Source of the DNA: Hexactinellida sp. DTS-2022
Lineage: Eukaryota; Porifera; Hexactinellida
Direction of reading: 5' to 3'
Length of the DNA: 64,000 nucleotides
Assembly: GCA_028753945.1 (NCBI GenBank)
Contig: JAPNXP010000015.1
Span: 2,046,001 to 2,110,000 of the forward strand
Shown here: piece by piece, positions 35,691 to 47,029 of the stretch
How the letters are laid out: every line of letters starts with the position of its first letter
How positions within the stretch are numbered: position 1 is the stretch's first letter
Notes under the pieces: model-generated
What the model was told of the DNA's origin: nothing
Database searches by the model: none
What the model saw: only the letters and a program-made list of their open reading frames with translations
Made by a program: the position numbers and the translations under genes

Positions 35691-36689
35691 TCCATCGGGT
35701 TTTTTTGCTTATTGGGTTTTTTTGCCTCCTTTTGTCGTGCATTTTGGGGGGCAAAAAACCCCGATTTCGACTGTATATATTATTATTATTTTATTTATAA
35801 TTAATCTTTAATTAATTTAAACATTTGAAGTCTTCACAATTCAAACATTAATTAAATTATATTACACTAAGATAAATGTAATTTTAATATTAAATTCTAG
35901 TTAAATTAAACATTGGGGAAGTGCAATCAGAAGGAGCACACTCCCATCCCGTCTGTGAGGGTTTTTTTTTTAGTTCTCACTTGAGTGAAATACAGTAGGA
36001 TGGCGTTCCAACCACAAATATTTATTTGTATAGACGAAATATAACCGTTGTAAAACTTGAGTAGATCGGCGAATTTATTGAAATTTGAGCATACGTATTT
36101 GGAATAATCCAAAAAACTTGAGTATTTTGGAATTTTCCCAAAGTATATAATACAAGTATGGGTCCGATTTCTTCCGGACTAGTCAAAAATTGATTGGAAA
36201 AAGCCGGACAAATGGATCGGCTCCTAGACAAAAACTATACCGATTGAACATTCACTACAGCACCATTGAGACTTTTTGGTGCACCACTCCAAATCTGCCC
36301 AGGGATGGTCACGCACTGATCTTCCTCCACTTATCGAATTGGACCATCCTACCGTCCTAAGCGGTATATACAGAAGATCTCTTTTGTTTTAGCGCGTTAG
36401 ACTTCAGTACCTTCCTCGGGGGTAAATCACCTTCCCTTGAGGCAAGTTGGTTCCTAATATATGCTGGATATCTAGACGCAGGGCATTTACCAGAACGAAG
36501 AGGCAGCCTCTGTTTCTCTTCTGATTGTATACAGCTCCAATGTCTTCGCAATGCCTCCTTGCGGATGACTTTCTTTCCATTGACACAGTGGGGTTACGTA
36601 AGCTAATCAGGCACTGGTAGTTTGGTACACGTCATGCATCAGCCATAACCAACAAGGGACTTTAAAACTAAGTTAGCTATATACTTTGT
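35691..36689. other. Non-coding interval with a possible decayed ORF
   Basis: At 36357-36586 on the minus strand two overlapping frames of about 60 codons each show protein-like text (NQKRNRGCLFVLVNALRLDI). It is too short and shifted to assign. It could be a transposon pseudogene. The remainder is AT-rich. Confidence 0.35.
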
Positions 36690-36865
36690 CAGCGGCGTAG
36701 CCAGCCCCGAGTGATTGCCCGGGCACAGAGATAAGTTGCCCGGGCCTGTGCCTCCCATGCCCGTGCCTGGCTACGCCACTGACCCCATTGAAAAAATATT
36801 GTCCGGGCACAGAGAGAAGTTTCCCGGGCCTGTGCCCCCCAGGCCCGGGCCTGGCTACGCCACTG
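36690..36865. mobile_element. hAT-like MITE with ggcgtagccag ends
   Basis: The inverted ends cagcggcgtagccag and ctggctacgccactg bound 176 bp. The interior holds tandem copies of gcccgggcacagaga and of cctggctacgccactg, so the right end is duplicated. Confidence 0.75.
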
Positions 36866-37444
36866 TTAACTTTGTATTGATATTTACTAGGAGCAATTAT
36901 ATTATAGTCGATAAATATAGTAATTCAATCTAGTTCAATTCTAGATGCTATATTCCAGGTAAACTTCTACTACTTAGTAGTCCAAAAACGCTATCAAACT
37001 TGAAATCAATTAACGTCTTTTCGAAGGGGCTATCATCACCTTTAAGGTTATAATTCAACACTACTAGTTAATAGAACTGACTTGATAGGGCATCACTCCT
37101 ATAAAATATATTGAGAATCCATAAGAGACTGAAACCAGATGTAAGTACTAATAAGAAACTGGAAGTACGTTGATTCTCCAGTAATACCATAAGACGAATG
37201 AATGAATTAATGATGACATTATTGGGCATTGTATAACCAAATAGTTACTCCATCGCATACATTTGAAGATACATAGACAACGAATTATTAAAAGGGAAAT
37301 TATCTTCTCTTCTGCACCCATAGAACTTTAAAGGAAATTGTATTTATAGCCACATAATGATATCCTGATTGCTTTATAAAATTAATTAATTGTAGTAATT
37401 AAAAAATAGCATCACACTATATCTAAATATATTTATATATATAC
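36866..37444. other. Upstream region of the mucin-like gene
   Basis: AT-rich, without recognised repeats. No similarity to the upstream region of the paralog at 29077 is visible. Confidence 0.5.
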
Positions 37445-38052
37445 ATGATACTTATTTTGTTAATAGTATTGTTTAGTGCTGCAATATATCCACACAGTAT
37501 CAATATCTACAGGAATAAGGTATTACTAACTGGTAATTCGATTGAGTATGATTTCTCTCTAACTGAGAGTGGCCTCTACCCACTTGACTCTGGTAACGCC
37601 GCTATCTTCTACTGGTACTTACCCACTCTCAGTCCCCGAGCCAGCTCTGGTCCTCTGTTGGTGTGGTTAGGAGATGGACGGGTTAGTATCATGAAGGACG
37701 TGTTTGGAGAGGAGGGGCCATTCTCCATAACAATTCAACCGCAAACTTTGGAGCAGATACACAAGGTATTGGCTCAATTGGACATTCAGGAGGAGAGTAC
37801 AAGAGATTTTTTACTCCCAAATATAAAATGTGGGGAAAATAACAATGTTAATTTGAGGAAGCTGCGACAGATAGATGAAAATGAAGAAGAGGAATTGTCT
37901 GGTGAAGAATTACTGGTACAATATTCACACTGTCATGGGCATCACAGATACCATCCTCACTGCAGAACGACCACACCACCATCCACTACGAAAATTATGA
38001 CCACAACTGAAATCCAACCAACAACCACATCACCAATACCACCAACACCACC

Positions 38053-38083
<31 letters not shown>

Positions 38084-38878
38084 CCACCAACACCACCAAC
38101 AACCACAACAACAACACCAGCTACAACAACAACAACAAATCCCCCGATTTCTACAACCACTACACAAACTTCTAAGCCTCCTATTACTGGCACAACACCC
38201 AGACCACCGCCTCCGCCTTCTAATACTACCCCGAGACCACCTCTCATGTCTATAGCCACTTCACCCAGGCCCCCGAAAAGAGTTAATATGCACAAGAGGA
38301 AGATTAGAGAAACGTCGAATAGCACGTTAAAACAGCTGCTCATCAACATTCCTATTTCTCTAAACGCACACAGTCTCCTCAGTTCATACAATATACTCTA
38401 CATAGACTCTACGGCAGGCTATGCTACTGGGAGAACCAGTGACAACATTCTGACAGCTGTCACGTCTCTCATTAACTCTACTAACAACAGGAATATAACT
38501 CTAGTGGCTTCTCTCCACATGCTGGAGACACTGCGAGCTAGGAATCCAACTCAACTCAACAACTTCCTCTCTCCCCCCCAGACTAGCCTGAAGCTGCTGC
38601 AGACAGAGAGAGGAGACAGGAATAGAGATGGAGACACAGAGTGTTTGATGGGTGCTTGCACTCTGAGAGAGCTGTCAGAGTGTCCTCGTATGATGGCACT
38701 CTACTACTGGCTGAATGAGAGAGAAGGGACTGTCAGAAAGAGACTTGGAATTACAGACATGGGTACTAGCGACAGGAATGGATGGATACCCTATGACACT
38801 CAATTCCAACCGTATTCAACTCTGTCACTAGAGAGAACACAAGAACTTGCAAAGTCACTCATCAAGATTAATATATGA
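37445..38878 (+). CDS. Secreted Thr/Pro-rich mucin-like paralog on a dead carboxypeptidase scaffold
   Basis: 477 residues, one exon. The signal peptide and the N-terminal block (to about residue 105) are almost the same as in the minus-strand protein at 29077, including [11 protein letters not shown] Glu-rich linker and a Cys/His segment (CHGHHRYHPHC) follow. About residues 175-285 are Thr/Pro repeats, likely heavily O-glycosylated, in place of the collagen run. A basic stretch (KRVNMHKRKIRE) precedes the shared C-terminal block ([15 protein letters not shown] onward). After WIPYDTQ it has its own 25-residue tail ending KSLIKINI. As in its paralog, no catalytic Ser/Asp/His of S10 peptidases is seen. 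An extracellular matrix or surface-coat role is inferred; nothing in the sequence names a partner. Confidence 0.85.
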
Positions 38879-39365
38879 TCACAAATTATTGAATAATATA
38901 ATAAAATAAGTCAAATTATGTTACCAATATAATTCATCAAATATGTAAGGGGAAACTCAAACTAATGAGCAGTAAATTAATTTCATGTATTTGAAAAAAT
39001 TTTTTACTCCAAATCCATTAATTTCTTTGACGCTAATTTTAATGGAGGGTTAATTTCCTATAATAAGGTATATTACATTTATTTTATAAAGATGTACGTA
39101 ACTAAATTATTATTTATGTTATTTTATTTCTTTACACTAAGTCCCATTTAACGCGACAAGTAACTCGTCCGCGCTACGCGGGTTCTTACAACTTGCACCC
39201 TCGCTTGTATCAAACACATGCCTTTTCAAATTAAATGCCGTTTGTATTTAAATACATAATCAATAGACGTATTGCAAATTGAGTAATGTATGTGCATGAT
39301 TGAGCTCAAACTGAATCTAGGCGCCCATTAAAAAAAATCCAAAATATCTTTTTGGTGGCTACTGG
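38879..39365. other. Intergenic AT-rich interval
   Basis: Downstream of the mucin-like gene, with no ORF or RNA recognised. A gcgctacgcggg palindrome lies near 39170. Near 39295-39325 a gagctcaaactgaatctaggcg segment resembles the interior of the MITE at 198-380. Confidence 0.45.
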
Positions 39366-39790
39366 TTGGTTAATTGATAGTACCTCAAAGGAAATGCTGT
39401 CTGCACAGCTGCAATTTTAGTTTCTTTTCGCCATGTCATCATCACTATGAAGGTGTTAAACCATTTCAGAAAGGTGTTTCGGGAGGTAACGACCCTTCGG
39501 GAGTTGGAAGTCTCGCTTTAGCCCACTATATTCAGAGATATTCAAGTTACAGAAGAGATAATAATTAGTGATGAGTCACCATTTTTATGTGCGTGTTGGA
39601 TATTCACCCAACACCAACCAACCCATTCGAAGTTTATAATTCACAAAATTGTAAAAACACATTTTTTGACGATGTATTCATCACCTCAAGGTGTAAAGAA
39701 CCATTTGTAGAGGTGTGACGTAGCATAAGGATCAATTGATAAATAGGAAGTTTGTTTCTATCTTGTATCATCTCAGATATTTATGATATT
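39366..39790 (-). repeat. Inverted partial copy of the hairpin-unit repeat
   Basis: Contains half of the hairpin (caaaggaaatgctgtctgc ... gctgcaattttag). The unit tail follows in inverted order: catcactatgaaggtgtta, acgacccttcgggagttgg, and a ggttaattgatag loop remnant. This is the same tail that precedes the hairpins at 51969, 59884, 61323 and 62591. Confidence 0.8.
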
Positions 39791-40212
39791 TAAGAGGCTC
39801 TTCCATGCCGCTTTAGTCTTGTTGTTGTTGGGGCCAATAAAAATATATTTGTGTATAATGTTTGATAATTAAATTAAGATTTATTTTTTATACTTAGGGC
39901 GTGCCTATTTTAATAATAACAGGTGACTCGTACGCCTTTGAAAACTTTTGAAGTTTAAGAACAATACAATTTTAAGAACAATACAATTCAGCTGCTATAC
40001 TTCCATCTCTATATCCTGTTTACTTTTCGAAAATATTATATCGATTCATAATTTACTTTATTCAAAGAGTCAACTGTAAACCTATATATCACCTTCCTGA
40101 GAACAATGCTTTCAAAGAGTGGCAAGTTAAATTTAGATTTTCGCAAATTAATTAAGTAAGAATCCATAATATAAAATTAAAATTGGGATTAAGTAGTTGG
40201 CCAATCAAATTA
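39791..40212. other. Non-coding AT-rich interval
   Basis: No gene or clear repeat. A duplicated acaatacaat / ttttaagaacaatac motif is at 39955-39990. Confidence 0.4.
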
Positions 40213-40302
40213 GGTGCGAATTGTCGTGGTGCGAATTGTCGTGGTGCGAATTGTCGTGGTGCGAATTGTCGGGTGCGAATTGTCGTGGTGCGAATTGTCG
40301 GA
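40213..40302. repeat. 15-bp minisatellite
   Basis: Six units of ggtgcgaattgtcgt, one shortened by a base or two. Confidence 0.95.
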
Positions 40303-41130
40303 CTTCCCCTTCTGATTGCACTTCCCGATTTAACTAGAATTTCAATATTCAAATTACATTTCATTTTAGTGTAATTTAATTTAATTAATGTTTGAATTGT
40401 GAAGACTTCAAATGTTTAAATTAATTAAAGATTAATTATTACAAATACGTAGAATTAGGAATACGTGTAGTATTTACGTTACTATTTGACTAATAGAATT
40501 CATTATTTGACATCATCAACAACAATGTTCCAACTTCCAAGTGTTTTCATTGCACTTGTATGAAACACATATTCACTTACAAACCAATTAATAACAGTCA
40601 TTATCTAGCAGATAGTAGGCTTTATATGTAATACTATGTTCTATAATCTATAGTATTCAGTATACTATAGAGTAATTACAATATGGAGAAGATGGCTGAT
40701 TTATGTAAATAATCGTTAATAAAACGTAGAATTGATTAGCGACCTAATAATTTTAATTGATAAATAGAAAGAACATCCTTAGGAGAATAAAACCCTATAA
40801 TTTCAATTGATAATTCGAATTATTAAAGAGTCACTGGACCAGAATACAAATTTCGATATAACTGATGAACAAAAGCGAAATTGAGAATTCGGGCTTCGAG
40901 GTGATCATCTTCAGGGAATTCTATATCTCCTGTCCAAATTTTAAATCTCTATCACCAATGGTCTAGTCAGGCCATCGCGTACGGACGGCCGGCCGGAAGC
41001 CCGACAGCGACGGAGGTAAATTCAATAGTGTGCACCATGGCCTACTATATATATACGGCTACACATGCTGCCGAATCATAGTAGGAAATAAGAGTCCATT
41101 GATAAATAGGTTATTTATATTTATCTCCAT
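40303..41130. other. Non-coding interval
   Basis: AT-rich. A short segment at 41036-41088 (catggcctact ... atacggctac ... gtagg) resembles 1217-1262 and forms an imperfect inverted pair. No gene is seen. Confidence 0.4.
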
Positions 41131-41134
41131 AACT

Positions 41135-41860
41135 AGTAATGATAGACGTCATAAATGTACTATAACTATATAGGAACTTGGTATCAAGGTATACATAGCA
41201 TCCTTCAGAATTGTGCTATGTCATCATATGATGACGTAATCGATATTTTGGGTGCGAAATATCGTGTTTTTATAACCTGCTTTTACCATAGTTAAACTCG
41301 TTATAAATGTTCAAGATCGGAATATGATGATGCCCATAACTAGTTGAATAAAATATATCGAAATTATAAATGGAATGTTGACACATTCCTCGGTTGCCAG
41401 GGAAATGCATATTGAGATTATTAGCACTTAATTCTTTTTATGGTAATACACTCATTATCTCAAATATTATTGAAGTTGGCCTAGAAAATGTAGTATTATC
41501 AATGAATAGGAAGTAACCAATTGCGGATAGATCAGTACTAGCATAGTTTACACCAAATCGATAGTTTTTGAGTTATGGCTCAATATTTCCCAAGCAACCG
41601 AAGAATGTGTCAACATTCAATATATAATTTCGATATAGTATTTCATTCAACGAGTCATGGACATCCTCATGTTCCAATTTTGAACATTTATAACGCGTTT
41701 AACTATGTTTTAAAAGCAGGCTATAAAAACACGATAATTTCCACGAAAAATAGCGATTACGTAATCAAATGGTGACATATCACAATTCTAAAGGGTGTTA
41801 TGTCACAGTGGTTTATTTGGACCATTCACAGGAAGTAGGTATTTCCAGAGCAGATAGACC
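41135..41860. mobile_element. Foldback element with ~240-bp arms
   Basis: The left arm (about 41190-41420) and right arm (about 41570-41805) are inverted copies. Both hold gaatgttgacacattc, cgtgtttttata and gacgtaatcg / attacgtaatcg. The centre is about 150 bp. The open frames across the right arm are by-products. Confidence 0.75.
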
Positions 41861-43184
41861 TATCAAATGTATTATATACCAATGGGTTATCTATACCTGT
41901 GAATCCATTTATGGACTCAGAAAATTAGTATGGCTTCAAATTTTTAAGTTATGACGTCATAGTATTTTTATTTATTCCCATAATTCCACAAATATTTGCT
42001 AAATTAGTATTTTCAAATAAACTAGAGCTAATTCATTTATATGCATCTCTAAATAAATGCATGGTGTAGACCTATTTAAGTTGATAATGTAATTCGAGAG
42101 CCTAGGCCAGTTAAATAACCAGCTTTTTTAACATCAACGATTCGACCAGTTTTTCTTGATCCAATTTTGGCATTTGATCACCCTTGCATTTTCTATTACA
42201 TTTACAGCAACCCGTATAGTTTCCTTGGTTGAAAGGTAATCCCACGCTTCTAAATTATTCATTTAGTTTACTAATTGATGAAATTTTGAAAAAAATAATT
42301 AAAATCTTCGTATATAAATCTTCAAAGCCCCCGTATATAGACACGTAGATTTTGGTTTGCGCGCGGTTGCGCGGGGCTGGAAAGTGGTTAAAATCCAAGC
42401 TATATAGTTAAATTTTATATAAAAATAGGGCTAGTAAAACGACACGAGACGACACGACAGTTTACGCAATACCAATACATGGAATTTAGCAGTTCGGACA
42501 CTTCCGGCTAATCATAATTTGCAATGATAATTATACTAAAGGACAAATAATTTTATGAAGAGTATTCAACAGTTTTAGGATGATTTAAACTATAATTAAA
42601 CACTGTGAAAATATTAGCTGATTGTGATCGAAACCTAATGAGATACACGAGCATGAAATGATGCATAATAGTTAACCACAAAATTTCTTCAATTATATTT
42701 AGCCATTGAAACTATAGACACTGCATCATATTTCTAATTCTACTTGGAATTTTTAACTGTAAAAACAGTTACCTAGGTTCTCGATTATGCTGAACACGAT
42801 AAAAACGTTTTTGAAGAGATCAGAATTGGTAAAAAATTGTCCAACTCCCTGTCAATAAACCACTGTGTATGTATGCGTTGATATCATGTTCCCAAATTCC
42901 TATATAATTATAATGCATTTCTCAGGTCTGTCATTACTAGCTATTGAGGTAAAGATAAGTCACCTATTTATCAATGGCCTTCAAGTAATCCATGGTTCGG
43001 AGTAGTGGTAAGGCCTAATATAACGAAGGTCACGACTGATACTATAGAATATTACATAGACTACTATACTGTTATTATTAATATGCTAGTTGTTTGTAGG
43101 TTTATATGTGTTCCATACAATTGCAATGAAACACATTGTTACATTGTTACATTTTACATTGTTGATTATGGCAATTATATTATT
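41861..43184. other. Non-coding AT-rich interval
   Basis: No gene recognised. A gcgcgcggttgcgcgggg stretch near 42358 is a short GC island. gacacgagacgacacgac is near 42440. Confidence 0.4.
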
Positions 43185-43311
43185 AAAAATCTAAAATTGC
43201 AGCCTGTGCCGATAGTATTTCCCTTTGGAGGCACTACATTTGGTGGTTGGGTAACTAGTATCGCCTCCAAAGGGAAATATTATCGGTACAGGCTGCAATT
43301 TTGGATTTTTT
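43185..43311. repeat. Hairpin repeat H1 (diverged arms, still paired)
   Basis: A ~125-bp inverted repeat. The left arm includes gcctgtgccgatagtatttc, the right arm gaaatattatcggtacaggc, with a loop near ggttgggtaactag. Compared with the other copies the arm sequence has changed on both sides in matching ways (for example gatagtatttccc against gggaaatattatc). Confidence 0.9.
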
Positions 43312-43387
43312 CGAATGTCATGAACGCCTCAAGGTGTTTAGACCTTGAGTTTATTGCCATTGCTTAATTTATATAATATGTATAGAC

Positions 43388-44039
43388 AGTGCTGCCAACC
43401 CTCCCGCTTTCGGCGGGAGGGTCCCGCTTTTTGATGTTTCCTCCCGCTCTCCCGCCTCCCCTCTCAAACCTCCCGCTTTTTGGATGATTGTATATGTAAA
43501 TATTAGGATCTTAATTTTATAATTACAAGCAATATATTTTAGAAGTCTTCACTTAACTAATTTACTCTAACCCCAGAAACAAATTTGTCTCTTTTAAAAT
43601 ACTATAATTCTGTATATTATCTTGTATTTCCAATTTTCCATTCTGACACATCATTTAGGAAATTTTTATAACACCCATTTAGGAAATTTTTATTTATTTA
43701 TATATTTTATAATAATAATAAAATGCTCACTGCTACCTTATATTTCAAGAAATTACTTATATAGAGCTCAGCTCTAGTAGAGTTCAGTTTTTCAGTATGT
43801 GTATTCAGACACTGAGAAAGGTCAATTTTCCCAAGCTTTGAAATTGACCTTTAGAAAGTAAGCCTGGGCTTTTAGTATGGGTAAAAATCTGAACTCTACA
43901 AAGCTCAGCTCTTATATAAGCATTCTCATATTTCAATATGAGAGGGTAGAAACTAATTGATAGGTAGATAAATGTTTTTATAATGCCTTTTATTCAGGTA
44001 TTCTTGCTAATTTAACTTAAATACTTTATAAATCTATAT
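43388..44039. other. Non-coding, one hAT-like end
   Basis: At 43390 a cagtgctgccaaccctcccg terminus, rich in ctcccgc repeats to about 43490, looks like one end of a hAT MITE. Its partner end was not found. A palindromic gagctcagctct pair lies near 43765 and 43905. Confidence 0.4.
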
Positions 44040-44838
44040 TATTAAATCTCGATTGTTGTGTGTTTGTGTGTGTGTGTGTGTTTGTTTGTCCGGATGTATT
44101 AATGTGATGTGGGAGTAGAAACCGCATTTATAACAGAGATATAAACTAACTTCCAAATGTTATTATATGTAAACAAATGTTATAATAGGTAAACAAGTAT
44201 GCTGAACACGAATTTCGCATTTATAAATTTCTAATATGAATATTTGTTGTTGTTGTTGTTTACACAAAATAGGTAAACAAATTAATTAAAATTCAAAATC
44301 AACCTAGAAGTTAGCTTCCAACGGATATTATAAGTAAACAAGTATGCTGAACACGAATTTCGCGTTTATAAATTTATAATATGAATATTTGTTGTTGTTG
44401 TTTACACAAATAAGTAAACAAATTAATGGCAATTCAAAATCAACCTAGAAGTTAGCTTCCAACGGGTATTATAGATAAACAAGTATGCCGAACACGAATT
44501 TCGCGTTTATAAATTTATAATATGAATATTTGTTGTTGTTGTTTACACAAAATAGGTAGGTAAACAAATTAATTAAAATTCAAAATTAACCTAGAAGTTA
44601 GCTTACAACGGATATTATAGGTAAACAAGTATGCTGAACACGAATTTCGCATTTATAATTTAGAATATGAAAACAAGTTTAAAAAATGGAAATCTTATAT
44701 AGGTATCTATATAATGTCCCTTTCTACCATTTTCCATAGCAGAAAGGGTGAGGAGTAAGGCCGCAGAGCGGCCGTTAACTTGAGGTACGTAGCACCGATC
44801 TGTCGCAAAGCGACCGAGACCGAAGGGCTCGTAGTTAA
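44040..44838. mobile_element. Minisatellite-bearing non-autonomous element (HINE/pearl-like), copy 2
   Basis: Order: a gtgtgtttgtgtgtg microsatellite (44055-44090) and tttgtttgtccgg; gggagtagaaaccgcattta; four to five units of about 140-150 bp (gtaaacaagtatgctgaaca ... tttgttgttgttta); then the GC-rich palindromic module at 44748-44838 ending ccgaagggctcgtag. The layout is the same as copy 1, which lacks the leading microsatellite. Confidence 0.7.
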
Positions 44839-45067
44839 TTATTTAGCAATGTTATCCACGGTGAGTTGAGTTAAATTAACAAATTCCTTATATTATATTA
44901 TTTTATTTAATCCATTGTATAGTAATACTACAATTAAGATAAGGCCCCACTATACTCAAGAATGACTTTGAGATTCGTGTGTCTTTGGATAGTATCCTGT
45001 AAAGGATACCAGCATAGAAAATTTCAGGTGAATCTGACATCATCATCAAAAGGTCACTTTTCAAACG

Positions 45068-45690
45068 TAGTATAATGTTTTTTAGTCTAGATTTTGTAAA
45101 TTTGTTCCAAATTGGTTAGAACAAAGTGGAAATAATTAAGTACATATTTAGTTTTATAGAAACACGAAAATTTAACATTTTGAATCTAACTTTCAGAGTT
45201 ACAGCAGGCGTCGGAAGCAAAATAAAAGTGAGGCGGCCATAATTTTATTTTAACATAGTTAGTGAGCGACCAAAACGGGGCTGGCAATGGGTGACCGCTA
45301 GGCCGCTCCACTATTCGTCATAAGTATATTATTTGTTAATAGAAAGTGGTTCACGAAGAGTAGAAATTGATCTAAGGTGGCCGAGGACATCCTCAGCCAA
45401 TATGCTGCATTTTTTAAATTTCAACAAAAAAGTGGGGTGGCCATGGCCGCCCCAGCCGCTGCAGCTCCGACGCCTATGTACAGCACTTTGAAGTCAGAAT
45501 TCAACTGCAAAACGTCAACAATTCGAAATTTGGGAGTCGAAGTCTGACTTCAAAGGGCTGTAACTCTGAAAATTTACAAGTGAAATCTTAAAATTTTCGT
45601 GTTTCTATAAAAGTACATATGCACTCATTTGTTTACACTTGGTTTCAACCAAATTGGACCAAATTTTCGAAATCTAGACTAAAGAACATT
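45068..45690. mobile_element. Foldback repeat split by a hAT-like MITE
   Basis: Outer arms 45068-45190 and about 45540-45690 are inverted copies (tttttagtctagattt / aaatctagactaaag; cgaaaattt / aaattttcg; cagagttacagc / ctgtaactctga). Between them, 45195-45478 has the inverted ends aggcgtcgga / tccgacgcct and inner ggcggcc/ggccgcc motifs, as in hAT MITEs. A further diverged relative of the arms lies near 46260-46440. Confidence 0.65.
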
Positions 45691-45715
45691 TATATTTAAT
45701 TCACATTTCCCACTA

Positions 45716-45888
45716 CAATCGAAATCGGATTATTTTGTCCAATTATTTTCATGGATAATTCGACAAAATAATCCGATAAGACAAATAAACCCGGTGGGAT
45801 ATCCATGCAAAATGGTATATATATCATAATTTTCCTCGAATATTAGGACAAAATATTCCGATAAAACAAAATAATCCGATTTCGACTG
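45716..45888. mobile_element. 173-bp pogo-like MITE
   Basis: The inverted ends tcgaaatcggattattttgt and acaaaataatccgatttcga are flanked by TA (45714-45715, 45889-45890). Confidence 0.85.
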
Positions 45889-46815
45889 TATTTTAAATAT
45901 AATCAGGTAAATTTATAGGATTGCAACCATTAGGATAATGGATTAAATTATTCTGCCTATTACTTTGTAATAATATAAAGATGTGATTAGAAATTTAGTG
46001 CTAAGCTCTAGAGTTTATAGTTCTCGAGAAATAAATTTGCTAAATCATCAAAAATGGGCACATTTTATGCCCATATATGGTCAATTTGAAAACGGATCAA
46101 GTTAGGGTCACAAAAAGTATTATGAAAGGATAGTAAACCGGGTATTGCGAGCATTTTGCACTCAAAATTTTATTTATTGGTGTACGGGTGTCTGAGATTC
46201 AAAATAGAAAAGTGAAAGGACCAATGAGTTGAAGTCAGAAAGGTTTAAATTATTAAATACTATAGTGTTGACAGTTTATATCCAAATTGTTTGAAACCAA
46301 GTGTAAACAAAGGAATTTATATTTAATTTGGGAATGTTCCTTGATCTAAACTTTTCAATGCAACCTTTCAGAGTTACAGCCCTGTGAAGTCCGACTTGGC
46401 ACCTTGACAGTCGAAATCTGAATTCAAATTACTATAAATCTGAATTTTAGCATTGGAATGTTGAAAATTTTGCTTTACACCCTAAGTATTTTTGCAAATA
46501 TACTATTGTATGAATAACAACGAAATTGAAAGCAAATGATGGCAGTGCGAGCCTACAAACTTTTTAACCCATTTGAAAAAGTCACGGTCCATGATGTCCT
46601 TCACATTCCTGGATCTTATAATGGTCGCTACAGCAAAACCATTGGTCAGATTCATCTGTAGTTATACTTTATAGTGTTCTATCCAAAAACAATCTAATCT
46701 CAATTTTACTGACGAGCATTGTGGGGCCGTAATTTATACTTCCACTTGAAATTGGCTACATAACAGAGAAATCGTGGCTCACAGAGCCCTACTGAGTTCA
46801 AATCTACTCAGAATT
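45889..46815. other. Non-coding interval
   Basis: AT-rich, with diverged relatives of the 45.1-45.7 kb arm text. No ORF, RNA or complete element seen. Confidence 0.4.
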
Positions 46816-46940
46816 AAAAAATCCAAAATTGCAGCTGTGCCGACGCATGTTCCTTTGGTGGCACTATATTTTGGTGGTGTTTTATTGATAGTGCCTCCAA
46901 AGTAACATGCTGTCGGCACAGCTGCAATTTTGGATTTTTT
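46816..46940. repeat. Hairpin repeat H2
   Basis: Inverted repeat with arms beginning atccaaaattgcagctgtgc and ending gcacagctgcaattttggat. It uses the shorter cagctg variant on both arms. Confidence 0.95.
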
Positions 46941-47029
46941 TCGCCATGTCATGAACGCCTCATAGTGTTTAGACTCATTTACAAAGTTGTTTGGGACAAA
47001 GGAACGATTGTTGATTTTAAATTATTTCT

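Noticed and set aside
34189..36231. Several 60-70-codon minus-strand frames
   Set aside because: They fall in repeats and MITEs and show no domain, start context or conservation.
43005..43367. 120-codon frame running through hairpin H1
   Set aside because: Its second half is the hairpin itself and the first half has no recognisable protein pattern.
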